Assembly: GCA_018662225.1 (NCBI GenBank)
Contig: JABJGO010000019.1
Location: 17,706-81,705, forward strand
Length of the DNA stretch: 64,000 nt
Reading direction: 5' to 3'
From: Rhodospirillales bacterium
GTDB taxonomy: Bacteria > Pseudomonadota > Alphaproteobacteria > Rhodospirillales > Casp-alpha2
Under the pieces are notes generated by a model, which saw nothing but the letters and a program-made list of their open reading frames with translations, made no database searches and had not been told where the DNA came from. Of this stretch, positions 27,536-36,995 are shown piece by piece. Positions within the stretch are counted from its first letter, which is position 1; each line of letters starts with the position of its first letter. A program made the position numbers and the translations under genes.

Positions 27536-28444
27536 CTAGAAAAGCGACATACTTTCCACCCACCATGCTGGGTGAGATTGGTGCAATGCTTTTTTGGCAA
27601 GGCTGGCTTCGTGGCTGTCGGCGAATAAACCGAAACAAGTGGCCCCGCTGCCGGACATGCGGGCTAATAAACAGGCGTCCTGTTCATTCATTGCCTCAAG
27701 AACATCGCTGATCTGGGGGGCCAGTGAAATGGCCGCTTCGCTCAGATCATTGTGGCGCGCTAGCAGTTGTTCGACCAGATCCTGCACTGTTTCAGGCTCG
27801 CTCATATCAAGCATAGGGGCTGAGAATTCTCCTGTGCGGGCCTTGAACACGGTCGGTGTGGGCACGGCCACCAACGGGTTCACAAGAACCAGCGAAACCC
27901 ACGGCATTGCGGGGGCCGGTTTTAACACATCGCCAATGCCATTAACCAAAACCGGCTCGCGCGCCAGACACATGGGCACATCCGCTCCCAGCTCCAAGCC
28001 TAATTCCATAAGCTGCGATTCCGGTAAATCCAGTCCCCAATATCGGTCCAGTCCTCGCAAGGCGGCGGCCGCATCGGATGATCCACCGCCAATGCCCGCC
28101 GCCACCGGCAAGCGCTTGGTCAGGTGTATAGCGACATCCTGCGCGACCGGGTTGCAGGTCTTGACGAGTAACCTGGCGGCTTGCAACACAAGATTGTCGG
28201 AATCAGGACCCATATGCCCGGCAAATGGCCCATCGGTATAAAACTGGATACCATCACCAGCCAACGCCGGTGAAATGGCAACCGTATCACCGAAGGATGT
28301 AAACACCGCCAGGGAGGCAATCTCGTGGTAGCCATCTGCGCGCTTGCCCGTTACGTGCAGAAAAAGGTTTATCTTCGCCGGAGCGCGCACGCTGACGGGT
28401 TCCATTGTGTGATTTGCCGTGCTGTCGGTTGCCATCAAAGGCAT
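27536..28444 (-). CDS. ispE: 4-diphosphocytidyl-2-C-methyl-D-erythritol kinase
   Basis: GHMP kinase of the MEP isoprenoid pathway, phosphorylating CDP-methylerythritol. 302 residues with APAKINLFLHVTGKRADGYH at the N-terminus, the ATP loop PVAAGIGGGSSDAAAALRGL, and the C-terminal ARMSGSGATCFGLF. The ATG at 28444 is one base from the stop of the TPR gene, so translation is probably coupled; an ATG at 28435 has better spacing to GGATAGG and is possible. Confidence 0.96.
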   Translation of the reverse strand: MPLMATDSTANHTMEPVSVRAPAKINLFLHVTGKRADGYHEIASLAVFTSFGDTVAISPALAGDGIQFYTDGPFAGHMGPDSDNLVLQAARLLVKTCNPVAQDVAIHLTKRLPVAAGIGGGSSDAAAALRGLDRYWGLDLPESQLMELGLELGADVPMCLAREPVLVNGIGDVLKPAPAMPWVSLVLVNPLVAVPTPTVFKARTGEFSAPMLDMSEPETVQDLVEQLLARHNDLSEAAISLAPQISDVLEAMNEQDACLLARMSGSGATCFGLFADSHEASLAKKALHQSHPAWWVESMSLF

Positions 28445-28445
28445 C

Positions 28446-30164
28446 CTATCCGTCAGTGTTCATACCTGAATCGATTTTGGATTGGATGAGCGGTGCGGTG
28501 TCTGCATCAGGTTCCAGGCTTAAAGATCGCCGCCACTGGAACCGGGCCTCGCGTGTACGGCCGACTTTCCAATACGCGTCGCCCAGATGGTCATTCAAAA
28601 TGGAGTCGTCGGGCAGGAGTTCAACAGCGCGCTCAAGCTCGGTCACGGCCTGACTGAAATCTCCAAGTTGATAGTAAACCCACCCAAGGCTATCGACGAT
28701 GTATCCATCATTGGGTCGTAACGCCACGGCTTTGCGGATCATGTCACTGGCCCGGTCCAGGTTCATGCCTTTTTCAACCCACGAATACCCCAGGTAATTT
28801 AGCACATAGGGCTGTTCGGGGCGGAACTCCAGGGCCTTAAGAAAATCGGCCTCGGCAAGTTCCCATTCCCCGGAACGTTCCAGGGCGATACCACGGGCAT
28901 AGAGCAATGACCAATGCCGACCGGATAGTTCAGGGATTCGTGCGAAGGCTGCATTGTAGTTTTCGACGGCTTGCTCGAACTTTTCTGCGCTTCGGTATAC
29001 GTCGCCAAGTTCAATAAATGGATCTGACTTGTCCGGATTGTTCTTTGACATTTCCTTCAAGGTAGCGATGGCACTGTCTACATCACCCATGTCATCCAGA
29101 TTGGTTGCGATGCGCAATTGGGCATTCCAGGCGTACGGTACATCGGGATGGATGGTGGCATAGACTTCATTGGCATCGCTGTACCGCCCCATGCTTTCCA
29201 GGGTACTGCCCATCATGAGTTTCAGCGACGGGAATGCCGGGCGCAGGTGCAATCCAAAGCGGCCCAGCAAAAGGGCTGTTTCAAACGAATTCTGCTGGCG
29301 CAATGAGCTGGCCATGTCGTACATGGCTTCGGCTACGCCTTCCTGTGCTGTCATGGACGCTATACCGGAAGACTCGTGCTGTTCGGCTCGTTTGATGGCA
29401 TCGGTCATATAGCGTGATGATCCGTGCTCGTTCACATATCCATGATAGAGTGCGGCGGCTTTCTCAAATTCACCCAGCTGTTCATAGAGTGCACCGAACA
29501 GCTCCGTGGTCCGGATGGTCATAGACCCCTGGCTTTCCATCAGGGTGCCAAACAGTTTCTCTGCTTCTTCAAGCCGTCCACCCGCGACGTTAACCAAGGC
29601 AGCGTGAGCATCATGCAACATTTTTGTGCCCTGATTGATGGAAAGTGGCGAGAGCATGGCAAGTGCTTGATCTGTGTCGCCGTCACCAACGTATGACCAT
29701 GCCATAAGCAGGGGGACAAGATAGCTATTGAGGCCTGAAATGTTCAGCTTTAACAGTATCTGGCGGGCTTCTTCATAGCGGCCTGATACGATATGCGTTG
29801 TGGCCACGGAAAAAGCGGCAAATGTGTCCTGATCAGATAGATCGATGATTCTTTTGGCCAGCGCGTGGGCTTCATCCATACGGCCATCAGACAGATACAC
29901 CAGGAACGTCCGGCGGATGAGAGCAAATTCTTCAGGGTCAGCCAACAGAGCCGCGCCAAAAAAGACGGCGGCGGCATCCATATCACCTTCGATCTGGGCT
30001 TGTCTGCCGGCCAGATAATTCCCGGCCAGCGTATCGCCTGCGGTCACGCCTTGGTTGGCATCAGCCGGACCAGCGGCGAAGGTGGAATAGAGCAAGGCCG
30101 CACCGAGCGTATTAACAATGCATTTGGCAGGCAGGCGGAAAAAGTTTGAACGTAATTGAAACAC
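28446..30164 (-). CDS. Secreted or membrane-anchored tetratricopeptide-repeat protein
   Basis: 572 residues. A basic-hydrophobic N-terminus ending near AAGPADAN suggests an exported protein. About ten TPR-like helical pairs follow, clearest at SDPFIELGDVYRSAEKFEQA, QPYVLNYLGYSWVEKGMNLD, DGYIVDSLGWVYYQLGDFSQ and ILNDHLGDAYWKVGRTREAR. It is a scaffold without catalytic motifs. The order ETF-QO, TPR protein, ispE is a conserved alphaproteobacterial neighbourhood; the partner is unknown. Confidence 0.9.
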   Translation of the reverse strand: MFQLRSNFFRLPAKCIVNTLGAALLYSTFAAGPADANQGVTAGDTLAGNYLAGRQAQIEGDMDAAAVFFGAALLADPEEFALIRRTFLVYLSDGRMDEAHALAKRIIDLSDQDTFAAFSVATTHIVSGRYEEARQILLKLNISGLNSYLVPLLMAWSYVGDGDTDQALAMLSPLSINQGTKMLHDAHAALVNVAGGRLEEAEKLFGTLMESQGSMTIRTTELFGALYEQLGEFEKAAALYHGYVNEHGSSRYMTDAIKRAEQHESSGIASMTAQEGVAEAMYDMASSLRQQNSFETALLLGRFGLHLRPAFPSLKLMMGSTLESMGRYSDANEVYATIHPDVPYAWNAQLRIATNLDDMGDVDSAIATLKEMSKNNPDKSDPFIELGDVYRSAEKFEQAVENYNAAFARIPELSGRHWSLLYARGIALERSGEWELAEADFLKALEFRPEQPYVLNYLGYSWVEKGMNLDRASDMIRKAVALRPNDGYIVDSLGWVYYQLGDFSQAVTELERAVELLPDDSILNDHLGDAYWKVGRTREARFQWRRSLSLEPDADTAPLIQSKIDSGMNTDG

Positions 30165-30275
30165 TGTAAGAGCAACCTTTTGTTATCAACACAATAACGC
30201 TAACCCAGCGCCGACTCTAAACGCTGCTCTCACTATAATCTGATGTTCTGAAAGATTACAGAACTACATATTCGC

Positions 30276-31937
30276 CTACATATTTGGATAATTCGGCCCA
30301 CCGCCACCTTCGGGTACCACCCAGTTGATATTCTGGGTTGGATCCTTGATATCACAGGTCTTGCAGTGAACGCAGTTCTGCGAATTGATCTGCAATTTCA
30401 TGGTGCCTGAATCAGCGGCTTCTTCGTCGGCCACGAACTCATACACCCCGGCAGGGCAGAAACGCGCCTCTGGCCCATCGTAATCAGCCAGATTGACGTT
30501 TACCGGCACACTGTCGTCTTTGAGTGTCAGGTGGCTTGGCTGGCCTTCTTCGTGGTTGGTCCCTGACAGAAATACAGATGAATTGCGGTCGAACGTAACC
30601 TCACCATCGGGTTTCGGGTAATCAATCTTTTTACATTTTGCCGCTTTTTTCAATTGCGTGTGATCGGAATGATGGTGGAAGGTCCACGGTGCATGGCCCA
30701 TGAACAGATACGTATCAATACCGGAATAGATCAAACCGGCCCAGAAGCCCCAGGCAAATGACGGGCGAATGTTACGCACCTTGTGCAGTTCCTTGTACAC
30801 CCAGGATTTTTTGATGGCTGTGGCATAGCTGTCCATGCCGTTGGCAGGAGCTTCCTCGTTACCAAGCGCGTCAAACGCGGCTTCGGCGGCCAACATGCCG
30901 CTCTTCATCGCGGTGTGCGATCCTTTGATCTTGGGCACGTTCAGGAAACCGGCGGAACAGCCCACAATGGCGCCACCTGGAAAGGTCAGTTTCGGGATAG
31001 ACTGAAGCCCGCCTTCGTTAATGGCACGTGCACCATAGGATACCCGGCGACCGCCTTCGAATGTGGGGCGAATATCCGGATGCGTCTTGAAACGTTGGAA
31101 TTCTTCAAACGGGCTGAGATAAGGATTCTTGTAATCCAGGCCCACAACAAAGCCCACAGCAACCTGGTTGTCTTCCAGGTGGTACAGGAATGATCCGCCG
31201 TAGGTATCGGAATCAAGCGGCCAGCCTGCGGTGTGAGTGATCGAGCCCTGCTTGTGCTTGGCCGGATCAATTTCCCACAATTCTTTGATGCCGATACCAA
31301 ATGTTTGTGGATCAACGCCCTCACGTAAATTGAATTTTTCGGAGACTGATTTGGTTAGCGAGCCGCGCACACCTTCGGCAAAGATGGTGTACTTGGCGTG
31401 TAGCTCGACACCGGGTTCGTGATTGGGGCCGGGCGTGCCATCTTTCTGCAAACCCATGTCGCCGGTGGCAATGCCTTTAACGGAACCGTCTTCGTGGTAA
31501 AGAACTTCGGCGGCGGCGAATCCTGGGTAAACTTCTGCACCCAGTTCTTCGGCCTGCTCGCCCAACCAGCGTACGACATTGCCCAACGAGACGATGTAGT
31601 TGCCGTGGTTGTTCATCTGCGGCGGTGTTGGCATTTTGACCGAACCGTGTTCCTTCAGGATCAGGAACTGATCGTCTTTGGCTTCGGTGTTTAGTGGCGC
31701 ACCTTTTTCTTTCCAATCAGGGATCAGTTCGTTCAGCGCACGCGGTTCCATAACCGCACCTGACAGTATGTGCGCCCCGATTTCAGAGCCCTTTTCCACC
31801 ACGCAAACGCTCAGTTCACGGCCATTTTTCTGTGCCAGTTGCATCAGGCGAATGGCCGCTGCCAGTCCGGATGGGCCACCCCCTACGATGACAACATCAA
31901 ATTCCATTGATTCGCGTTCGATCATTTCGTCGCTCAT
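30276..31937 (-). CDS. Electron transfer flavoprotein-ubiquinone oxidoreductase
   Basis: Passes electrons from ETF (fatty-acid and amino-acid oxidation) to ubiquinone at the inner membrane. 553 residues. The FAD site is [17 protein letters not shown]; the quinone/membrane region includes [16 protein letters not shown]; the C-terminal 4Fe-4S ferredoxin domain has FCPAGVYEF and [19 protein letters not shown], giving the four cluster cysteines. The start at 31937 gives full length. It serves the acyl-CoA dehydrogenase type enzymes such as the one at 11419. Divergent from the UDG gene. Confidence 0.96.
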   Translation of the reverse strand: MSDEMIERESMEFDVVIVGGGPSGLAAAIRLMQLAQKNGRELSVCVVEKGSEIGAHILSGAVMEPRALNELIPDWKEKGAPLNTEAKDDQFLILKEHGSVKMPTPPQMNNHGNYIVSLGNVVRWLGEQAEELGAEVYPGFAAAEVLYHEDGSVKGIATGDMGLQKDGTPGPNHEPGVELHAKYTIFAEGVRGSLTKSVSEKFNLREGVDPQTFGIGIKELWEIDPAKHKQGSITHTAGWPLDSDTYGGSFLYHLEDNQVAVGFVVGLDYKNPYLSPFEEFQRFKTHPDIRPTFEGGRRVSYGARAINEGGLQSIPKLTFPGGAIVGCSAGFLNVPKIKGSHTAMKSGMLAAEAAFDALGNEEAPANGMDSYATAIKKSWVYKELHKVRNIRPSFAWGFWAGLIYSGIDTYLFMGHAPWTFHHHSDHTQLKKAAKCKKIDYPKPDGEVTFDRNSSVFLSGTNHEEGQPSHLTLKDDSVPVNVNLADYDGPEARFCPAGVYEFVADEEAADSGTMKLQINSQNCVHCKTCDIKDPTQNINWVVPEGGGGPNYPNM

Positions 31938-32089
31938 GTCAGTTACCTTATAGAGAAAACTTGTTCACTAGACCAAAATACTGGCGCTCGGTGTAGCACA
32001 GGCAAGGCTTGCAGCGCAGCAAAATTATTGCGCTGGCTCTAGAAAAGTTAGCATTTGATACCACGCCCAGAATCGATACACTACGGACC

Positions 32090-32929
32090 ATGAACGGCAC
32101 CAGTCAGGTCAATGTGCGCGAATTAATGCGCTGGTATATAGAAGCGGGTGTGGACGAGACCATTTCGGACATTGCCGTAGATCGATTCCAAATTGCACCA
32201 CCGCAACCAGTGCTGACGAAGACAACTGAAGCCCCCCCCCCTGTACAAAGCGAAACGCCACCATCGACGGCGCCCGCGCGTGCACCCGATGCGTTACCTA
32301 TTGGCGCAGAAAAGGCCATTCAGGATGCCCGCAGTCTGGCGGCCAATGCGAACAGCATTGCGGCGTTAACTGAAGCCATTGCGGCATTCGAGGGTTGCCC
32401 TCTGAAAAAGACAGCGCAAAACATGTGTTTCGTGGATGGGAATATTGACGCCAAAATCCTGCTCATCGGCGAAGGTCCCGGCGCGGAAGAAGATCGCCAG
32501 GGTAAGCCGTTTGTGGGGGCCAGTGGTCAGTTGCTGGACCGCATGTTGGCGTCCATTGATCTGGATCGCTCGAAAGTGCTGATATCAAACACGGTGTTCT
32601 GGCGTCCGCCTGGCAACCGAACGCCCACCACCAGTGAGACGGCCATGTGCCTACCGTTCGTCACACGCCTGATAGAATTGATGGAGCCCATCGTCATTAT
32701 TGCGCTGGGTGGGGCATCGGCGAAAGTTTTGTTGAATCAAACCCAGGGTATTGGCCGTCTTCGGGGGAAATGGTTTGAATATGGTAGCGATACCCGTGAA
32801 CAATCTATTGCAGCCCCCATAGCAGCAATGGCCATGTTCCACCCGGCCTATCTGCTGCGCTCACCGGTCCAGAAACGCGAAGCCTGGCGGGATTTGATCA
32901 TGCTGAAACATAAGCTGGCGGAGCTTTAA
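32090..32929 (+). CDS. Family 4-type uracil-DNA glycosylase
   Basis: 279 residues. After an N-terminal helix (VNVRELMRWYIEAGVDETI) and a Pro/Ala-rich linker comes the glycosylase domain: FEGCPLKKTAQNMCFVDG, ILLIGEGPGAEEDRQGKPFV with the catalytic region, SNTVFWRPPGNRTPTT, and the C-terminal FHPAYLLRSPVQKREAW. Family 4 enzymes carry a 4Fe-4S cluster; Cys positions here are partly shifted (CPLKKTAQNMC rather than CxxC). ATG 32090 is chosen because the longer frame lacks similarity. Removes uracil from DNA after cytosine deamination. Confidence 0.9.
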   Translation: MNGTSQVNVRELMRWYIEAGVDETISDIAVDRFQIAPPQPVLTKTTEAPPPVQSETPPSTAPARAPDALPIGAEKAIQDARSLAANANSIAALTEAIAAFEGCPLKKTAQNMCFVDGNIDAKILLIGEGPGAEEDRQGKPFVGASGQLLDRMLASIDLDRSKVLISNTVFWRPPGNRTPTTSETAMCLPFVTRLIELMEPIVIIALGGASAKVLLNQTQGIGRLRGKWFEYGSDTREQSIAAPIAAMAMFHPAYLLRSPVQKREAWRDLIMLKHKLAEL

Positions 32930-33059
32930 GAGTATTTCCATCAAATTTCACCACAATATGTGGTGTGTTGGAAAGCAGGGGCTTCTTGTTCTCCTTAACC
33001 GAATACGATATATACGTTGCGCGCTACCGCTGTGATCCAGACGCTAGAGGGACAGTCTC

Positions 33060-34925
33060 TTGACCATACTAAACGACGCTATAAGACGCCTGCCTGTTCG
33101 GGCTGCGGTCGCGATAACTGTCGTGGCGTCCCTGTTTGCGCCCTCTATTCATGCTGTGAATGCCGCTGATGATGGGGTCGAGCCGGTTATTATCGCTAAT
33201 GTAACAACGACCATTGATGGCAACACTATGAGCGAGGTCAGCATCCCGCGCATCCTTGGTGCTGATGACGTGGAACGCTATCGCGAAATTTTTGCGATGC
33301 AGGAGGACGGTCAGTGGAAAAAAGCTGACAAGATTATTGGCTCGTTGGAGAACGATATTCTCATGGGCCACGTGCTGGAGCAACGGTATATGCACCCCAA
33401 CAAGTACCGCTCCAAGTACAAGGAGCTGAAAGACTGGATGGCTCTGTACTATGACCATCCCCAGGCTGCGCGGGTGTACAAGTTGGCGCTACGTCGCCGC
33501 CCATCCAATTGGAAGTACCCGAAAAAGCCTGAAATACCGAGAGCAAGCTATAACGCGCCGTATAAGTCGGAACCGTTGCCGAGTAAAAAGTTGAGCAAAG
33601 CCAAACGCCGGAAGGTTCGCCAGTTGCGCCGCCAGATCAAGCGGCATGCGGGCCGCGGTTTGACGCTGGCTGTCAAACGGACAATTCAATCAAGTCAGGT
33701 GAAGAACCTGTTCAGTATTGAGCAATACGACGAAGTCGCCGCCCGGTTGGGATTTCGGTATTTCATCGATGGGCGTGATGAATGGGCGTTGGAATGGGCC
33801 GGAAATGCGGCGAAACGATCCGGTATTCTGGTCCCCGAAGCCCATTGGGCGGCTGGGCTGGCGGCTTATCGTTTGGGTCGGTTCAGCGAGTCCGCCGGGC
33901 ATTTCGAAGCACTGGCCGTATCTGACCGCGTATCGCCGTGGCTGGCTGCTGCTGGTGGGTTCTGGGCGGCGCGTGTAAACCTTATGGACCGCAACCCGTC
34001 AGGGGTGAACCCCATGCTGAAGATCGCGGCAGAACACCCACGCACGTTTTATGGCATTCTGGCGCGTCGGGTTCTGGGCTGGGACTTGGATACGGCCTGG
34101 AATACCATCCCGCTGGATCAATCCACGCTAACGAAATTGGCAACTACTCCACGGGGCAGCCGGGCCATCGCGTTGGTACAGGTGGACCAGCACCGTTTGG
34201 CAGAACGCGAGTTGCGCAATGAAGCCGCCGCGGCAGATGATGAAAGCGATGCACACGGTATCTTGACTTTCGCCATTCACGCCAACATGCCGCAACTGGC
34301 CTTGCGTCTGGATGAACTCCTGTTTCCAACCACAGGCGGATTTGATAGTGCCGCGTATCCGGTTCCCCGTTGGGCGCCCGAAGGCGGCTTTACGATCGAT
34401 CCGGCGCTGGTATATGCGCTGATCCGTCAGGAATCGAAGTTTAATCCCAAGGCCAAAAGCTGGGCCGGTGCCAGTGGCTTGATGCAATTGATGCCATCCA
34501 CGGCCAGCTTTGTTGCCCGTGACCGGCGGTATAAATCTTCGAAGCGCAAGGAGTTGCTCGAGCCCATATTGAATCTATCGTTGGGTCAGCGATATATCGA
34601 AATTTTACGTGATGACAAAAAGATCAATGGCAATCTGGTTTCTCTGGTGGCGGCCTGGAACGGTGGGCCTGGCAATGTGAACAAGTGGCGTCGGACTATC
34701 GATTTTCAGGATGACCCGCTGTTGTTTATTGAGACGATCCCATCGCGTGAGACACGCGGCTTTGTTGAACGCGTGTTGGCTAACCTGTGGATTTACCGAG
34801 ACCGCTTTAATCAGGACTCTCCCTCACTAACGACTTTGGCCAGTGGTGCGTGGCCCATCTATACCTCGGTCGCGGTTGAGCCTGATCAGGTGGTGGAAAC
34901 TGAAAGCGCCATGAATAATGAATGA
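33060..34925 (+). CDS. Soluble lytic murein transglycosylase
   Basis: 621 residues. The TTG start at 33060 follows AGAGGGA. An N-terminal signal peptide ends near HAVNA, so it acts in the periplasm on peptidoglycan. The long helical superhelix typical of Slt70 is followed by the SLT domain: ALIRQESKFNPKAKSW with catalytic Glu458, GASGLMQLMPSTA, and the distal AAWNGGPGNVNKW. The gene ends with an 8-base overlap into moaB. Confidence 0.93.
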   Translation: MTILNDAIRRLPVRAAVAITVVASLFAPSIHAVNAADDGVEPVIIANVTTTIDGNTMSEVSIPRILGADDVERYREIFAMQEDGQWKKADKIIGSLENDILMGHVLEQRYMHPNKYRSKYKELKDWMALYYDHPQAARVYKLALRRRPSNWKYPKKPEIPRASYNAPYKSEPLPSKKLSKAKRRKVRQLRRQIKRHAGRGLTLAVKRTIQSSQVKNLFSIEQYDEVAARLGFRYFIDGRDEWALEWAGNAAKRSGILVPEAHWAAGLAAYRLGRFSESAGHFEALAVSDRVSPWLAAAGGFWAARVNLMDRNPSGVNPMLKIAAEHPRTFYGILARRVLGWDLDTAWNTIPLDQSTLTKLATTPRGSRAIALVQVDQHRLAERELRNEAAAADDESDAHGILTFAIHANMPQLALRLDELLFPTTGGFDSAAYPVPRWAPEGGFTIDPALVYALIRQESKFNPKAKSWAGASGLMQLMPSTASFVARDRRYKSSKRKELLEPILNLSLGQRYIEILRDDKKINGNLVSLVAAWNGGPGNVNKWRRTIDFQDDPLLFIETIPSRETRGFVERVLANLWIYRDRFNQDSPSLTTLASGAWPIYTSVAVEPDQVVETESAMNNE

Positions 34926-35439
34926 TCGCGAATTCCAGGCAGTGAATATTGCCGTGGTGACCGTTTCTGACAGCCGCACCGCCGAAGACGACCGATCCGG
35001 TGACACATTGGTTGAGCGACTACAGGTGGCCGGGCATGTATTGGCCGACCGGGCTATCATCAAGGACGATCAGGCGATCATTGCCGCCAAGTTCCGTGAT
35101 TGGAGCAATAATCCAAAAATTGAGGTTATCTTGTCAACGGGCGGCACAGGTGTGACTGGTCGTGATGTGACCCCGGAGGCACTGGCCGAGGTTGCGGATA
35201 AGGATATCCCCGGATTTGGCGAGATATTCCGTATGTTGAGCTATCAGAAAATCAAAACGTCGACCATCCAGTCCCGCGCTGCTGCGGCTGTTGTGAACGG
35301 TACTTATGTATTTGTTCTACCCGGATCACCGGGCGCCTGTAAGGATGCCTGGGACGACATTCTGGTTCACCAGTTGGATATCCGGTTCAAGCCCTGTAAT
35401 TTTGTGGAGCTGATGCCGCGCTTGCAAGAGCATCTATAA
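34918..35439 (+). CDS. moaB: Molybdenum cofactor biosynthesis protein B
   Basis: 173 residues of the MoaB/Mog fold. NIAVVTVSDSRTAEDDRSGD opens the protein, followed by ILSTGGTGVTGRDVTPEA and VLPGSPGACKDAW, which bind molybdopterin. MoaB-like proteins adenylylate molybdopterin or assist insertion. The start overlaps the slt stop by 8 bases. The last 23 bases before the stop are duplicated 29 bases downstream. Confidence 0.93.
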   Translation: MNDREFQAVNIAVVTVSDSRTAEDDRSGDTLVERLQVAGHVLADRAIIKDDQAIIAAKFRDWSNNPKIEVILSTGGTGVTGRDVTPEALAEVADKDIPGFGEIFRMLSYQKIKTSTIQSRAAAAVVNGTYVFVLPGSPGACKDAWDDILVHQLDIRFKPCNFVELMPRLQEHL

Positions 35440-35464
35440 ACATGCCGCGCTTGCAAGAGCATCT
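35413..35464. repeat. 29-bp period tandem duplication at the moaB end
   Basis: ATGCCGCGCTTG-CAAGAGCATCT occurs at 35413-35435 inside moaB and exactly again at 35442-35464, immediately before the stop codon of the convergent glycosyltransferase gene. The second copy is non-coding for both genes. Confidence 0.85.
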
Positions 35465-36061
35465 CTAAGAGGCGCGCCAGCGTTCATAGGATGCTGCATC
35501 ATCCACATCTTCCAATTCTCGTAACATATGCACGCTCAGGTTTTGTTTGAGTATGTTTGCTTCGGTGTCGGCAAGAGCATGCGGGCTGGACCAGCGCACA
35601 TGATCAAAGATGTGGGGTACGCGTGGTGTGCGCTTTAGTCCGACCAGCCAGTAACCGCCATCCGTTGCTGGGCCCATAACAGCATCATGTGGTCCTAGCT
35701 GCTGGAAAGCCCCGTTAATGTCGGCGCACTGAATACTCGGGATATCGGTACCAATGACGACGACAGGGCCAAGCGGTAACACTGTCATGACCCGATCCAT
35801 ACGGGCGCCTAAATCGCCAGTTCCCTGATCGATCCGCAGCACTTTTCGGTCATGTTCGAGCGTTAAGGCTGCGCGGTCAGGTGTGATCGCCAGCCATGTG
35901 GTCCACCGCTCATCACCGCTCATGCGTCGGATCACGCGCATCAGATTGTGGCGGTAGAATTGCCATGCTTGTACCGTGCCAATGTCACGCGCCAACCGGG
36001 ATTTGACACGACCCAGTCGCGGGGCTTTGGCAAAAATGACTAAATGTCGGTCGGGACTCAT
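35465..36061 (-). CDS. TIGR04282-type glycosyltransferase (DUF2064, arsenosugar-associated family)
   Basis: 198 residues of a GT-A/nucleotidyltransferase-like fold: HLVIFAKAPRLGRVKSRLA at the N-terminus, VVIGTDIPSI with a metal-binding Asp, and MGPATDGGYWLVGLK. The family is named for association with arsenosugar synthesis but is widespread without arsenic genes. ATG 36061 overlaps the stop of the partner glycosyltransferase by 4 bases, so the two form an operon. No ArsS/ArsM gene is in the window. Confidence 0.88.
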   Translation of the reverse strand: MSPDRHLVIFAKAPRLGRVKSRLARDIGTVQAWQFYRHNLMRVIRRMSGDERWTTWLAITPDRAALTLEHDRKVLRIDQGTGDLGARMDRVMTVLPLGPVVVIGTDIPSIQCADINGAFQQLGPHDAVMGPATDGGYWLVGLKRTPRVPHIFDHVRWSSPHALADTEANILKQNLSVHMLRELEDVDDAASYERWRAS

Positions 36062-36738
36062 TTGTACAATTCTGCCAGTTTTGTTGGAGAAACACCCAGT
36101 CGATAGAGACACATAAGCTGTAGGTTCCTGAGTGGGCGTTTCCAGTATCCACCTTGTTGGTATTTGATTGCTGAGGTGGTGATGTGGCTGTCCAGAACGC
36201 GTAGGTGTGTTCGACCGATCCGGCGGATGATGTCCACATCTTCCATAAGTGGCATGGGCTGGTAGCCACCCAGACCATCATAGAATGCACGGCTGATTAA
36301 CAGCCCCTGATCACCATAGGGCAGACTGAGCAACCGGGTGCGCCATTTCACGATCCACTCCAACCTGCGTGCCTGTGGACTGTCATCATCCAATCGCAAG
36401 CCGAATACGGCAGCATTAAATTTATTTGCATGGGCACCTGTAAAGTTCACCACAGATTTATCCCACCCGGATGCCAAAACGGAATCGGCGTGCAGAAACA
36501 AAAGCCAGTCACCCGATGCCATAGCAGCGCCTGTCGCCAACTGGGAACCTCGGCCGGGTTCGCTGTCCACGATGATCACATCATGTTGCTGGGCCAGGGA
36601 TCGCGTGGCATCAGAGGAGCCGCCATCGGACACGATAATCTGTGTTTCCAACGACGCACTGGAACAGGAATCCAGGGTCGCGCCAAGAGTGCGCTCTGCT
36701 TGTAGGGTTGGAATAACGATACTCAGCAATGGTGCCAC
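36058..36738 (-). CDS. TIGR04283-type family 2 glycosyltransferase
   Basis: 226 residues. GT-2 features: LLSIVIPTLQAERTLGATLD, IIVSDGGSSDATRSLA with the nucleotide-binding Asp, and WLLFLHADSVLASGWD carrying the DxD-like metal site, then YGDQGLLISRAFYDGLGGY. First gene of a two-gene operon with the TIGR04282 protein. Both families travel together; the acceptor is unknown. Confidence 0.9.
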   Translation of the reverse strand: MAPLLSIVIPTLQAERTLGATLDSCSSASLETQIIVSDGGSSDATRSLAQQHDVIIVDSEPGRGSQLATGAAMASGDWLLFLHADSVLASGWDKSVVNFTGAHANKFNAAVFGLRLDDDSPQARRLEWIVKWRTRLLSLPYGDQGLLISRAFYDGLGGYQPMPLMEDVDIIRRIGRTHLRVLDSHITTSAIKYQQGGYWKRPLRNLQLMCLYRLGVSPTKLAELYK

Positions 36739-36995
36739 CGAACTTCGATTGTGTCATTGGTTGGGTTTATAGCGACTTCTCAGGTACGTAATCGAAGGGT
36801 ATTCTATCCTGCATGAATGTCCAAGTATGTACGATCGCAACCTTTGAACGCGACGGCTGGGATTCCGTATCTGATGATATGCCACCATTGCCACTGCTGT
36901 AACAAATTTTGTTCATTTGACGGCATTGGATGAAGGTGAGACCGTTCACTACAAAACACGCAACAGACAACACACAAAAAAGAGCGGGACGCATC

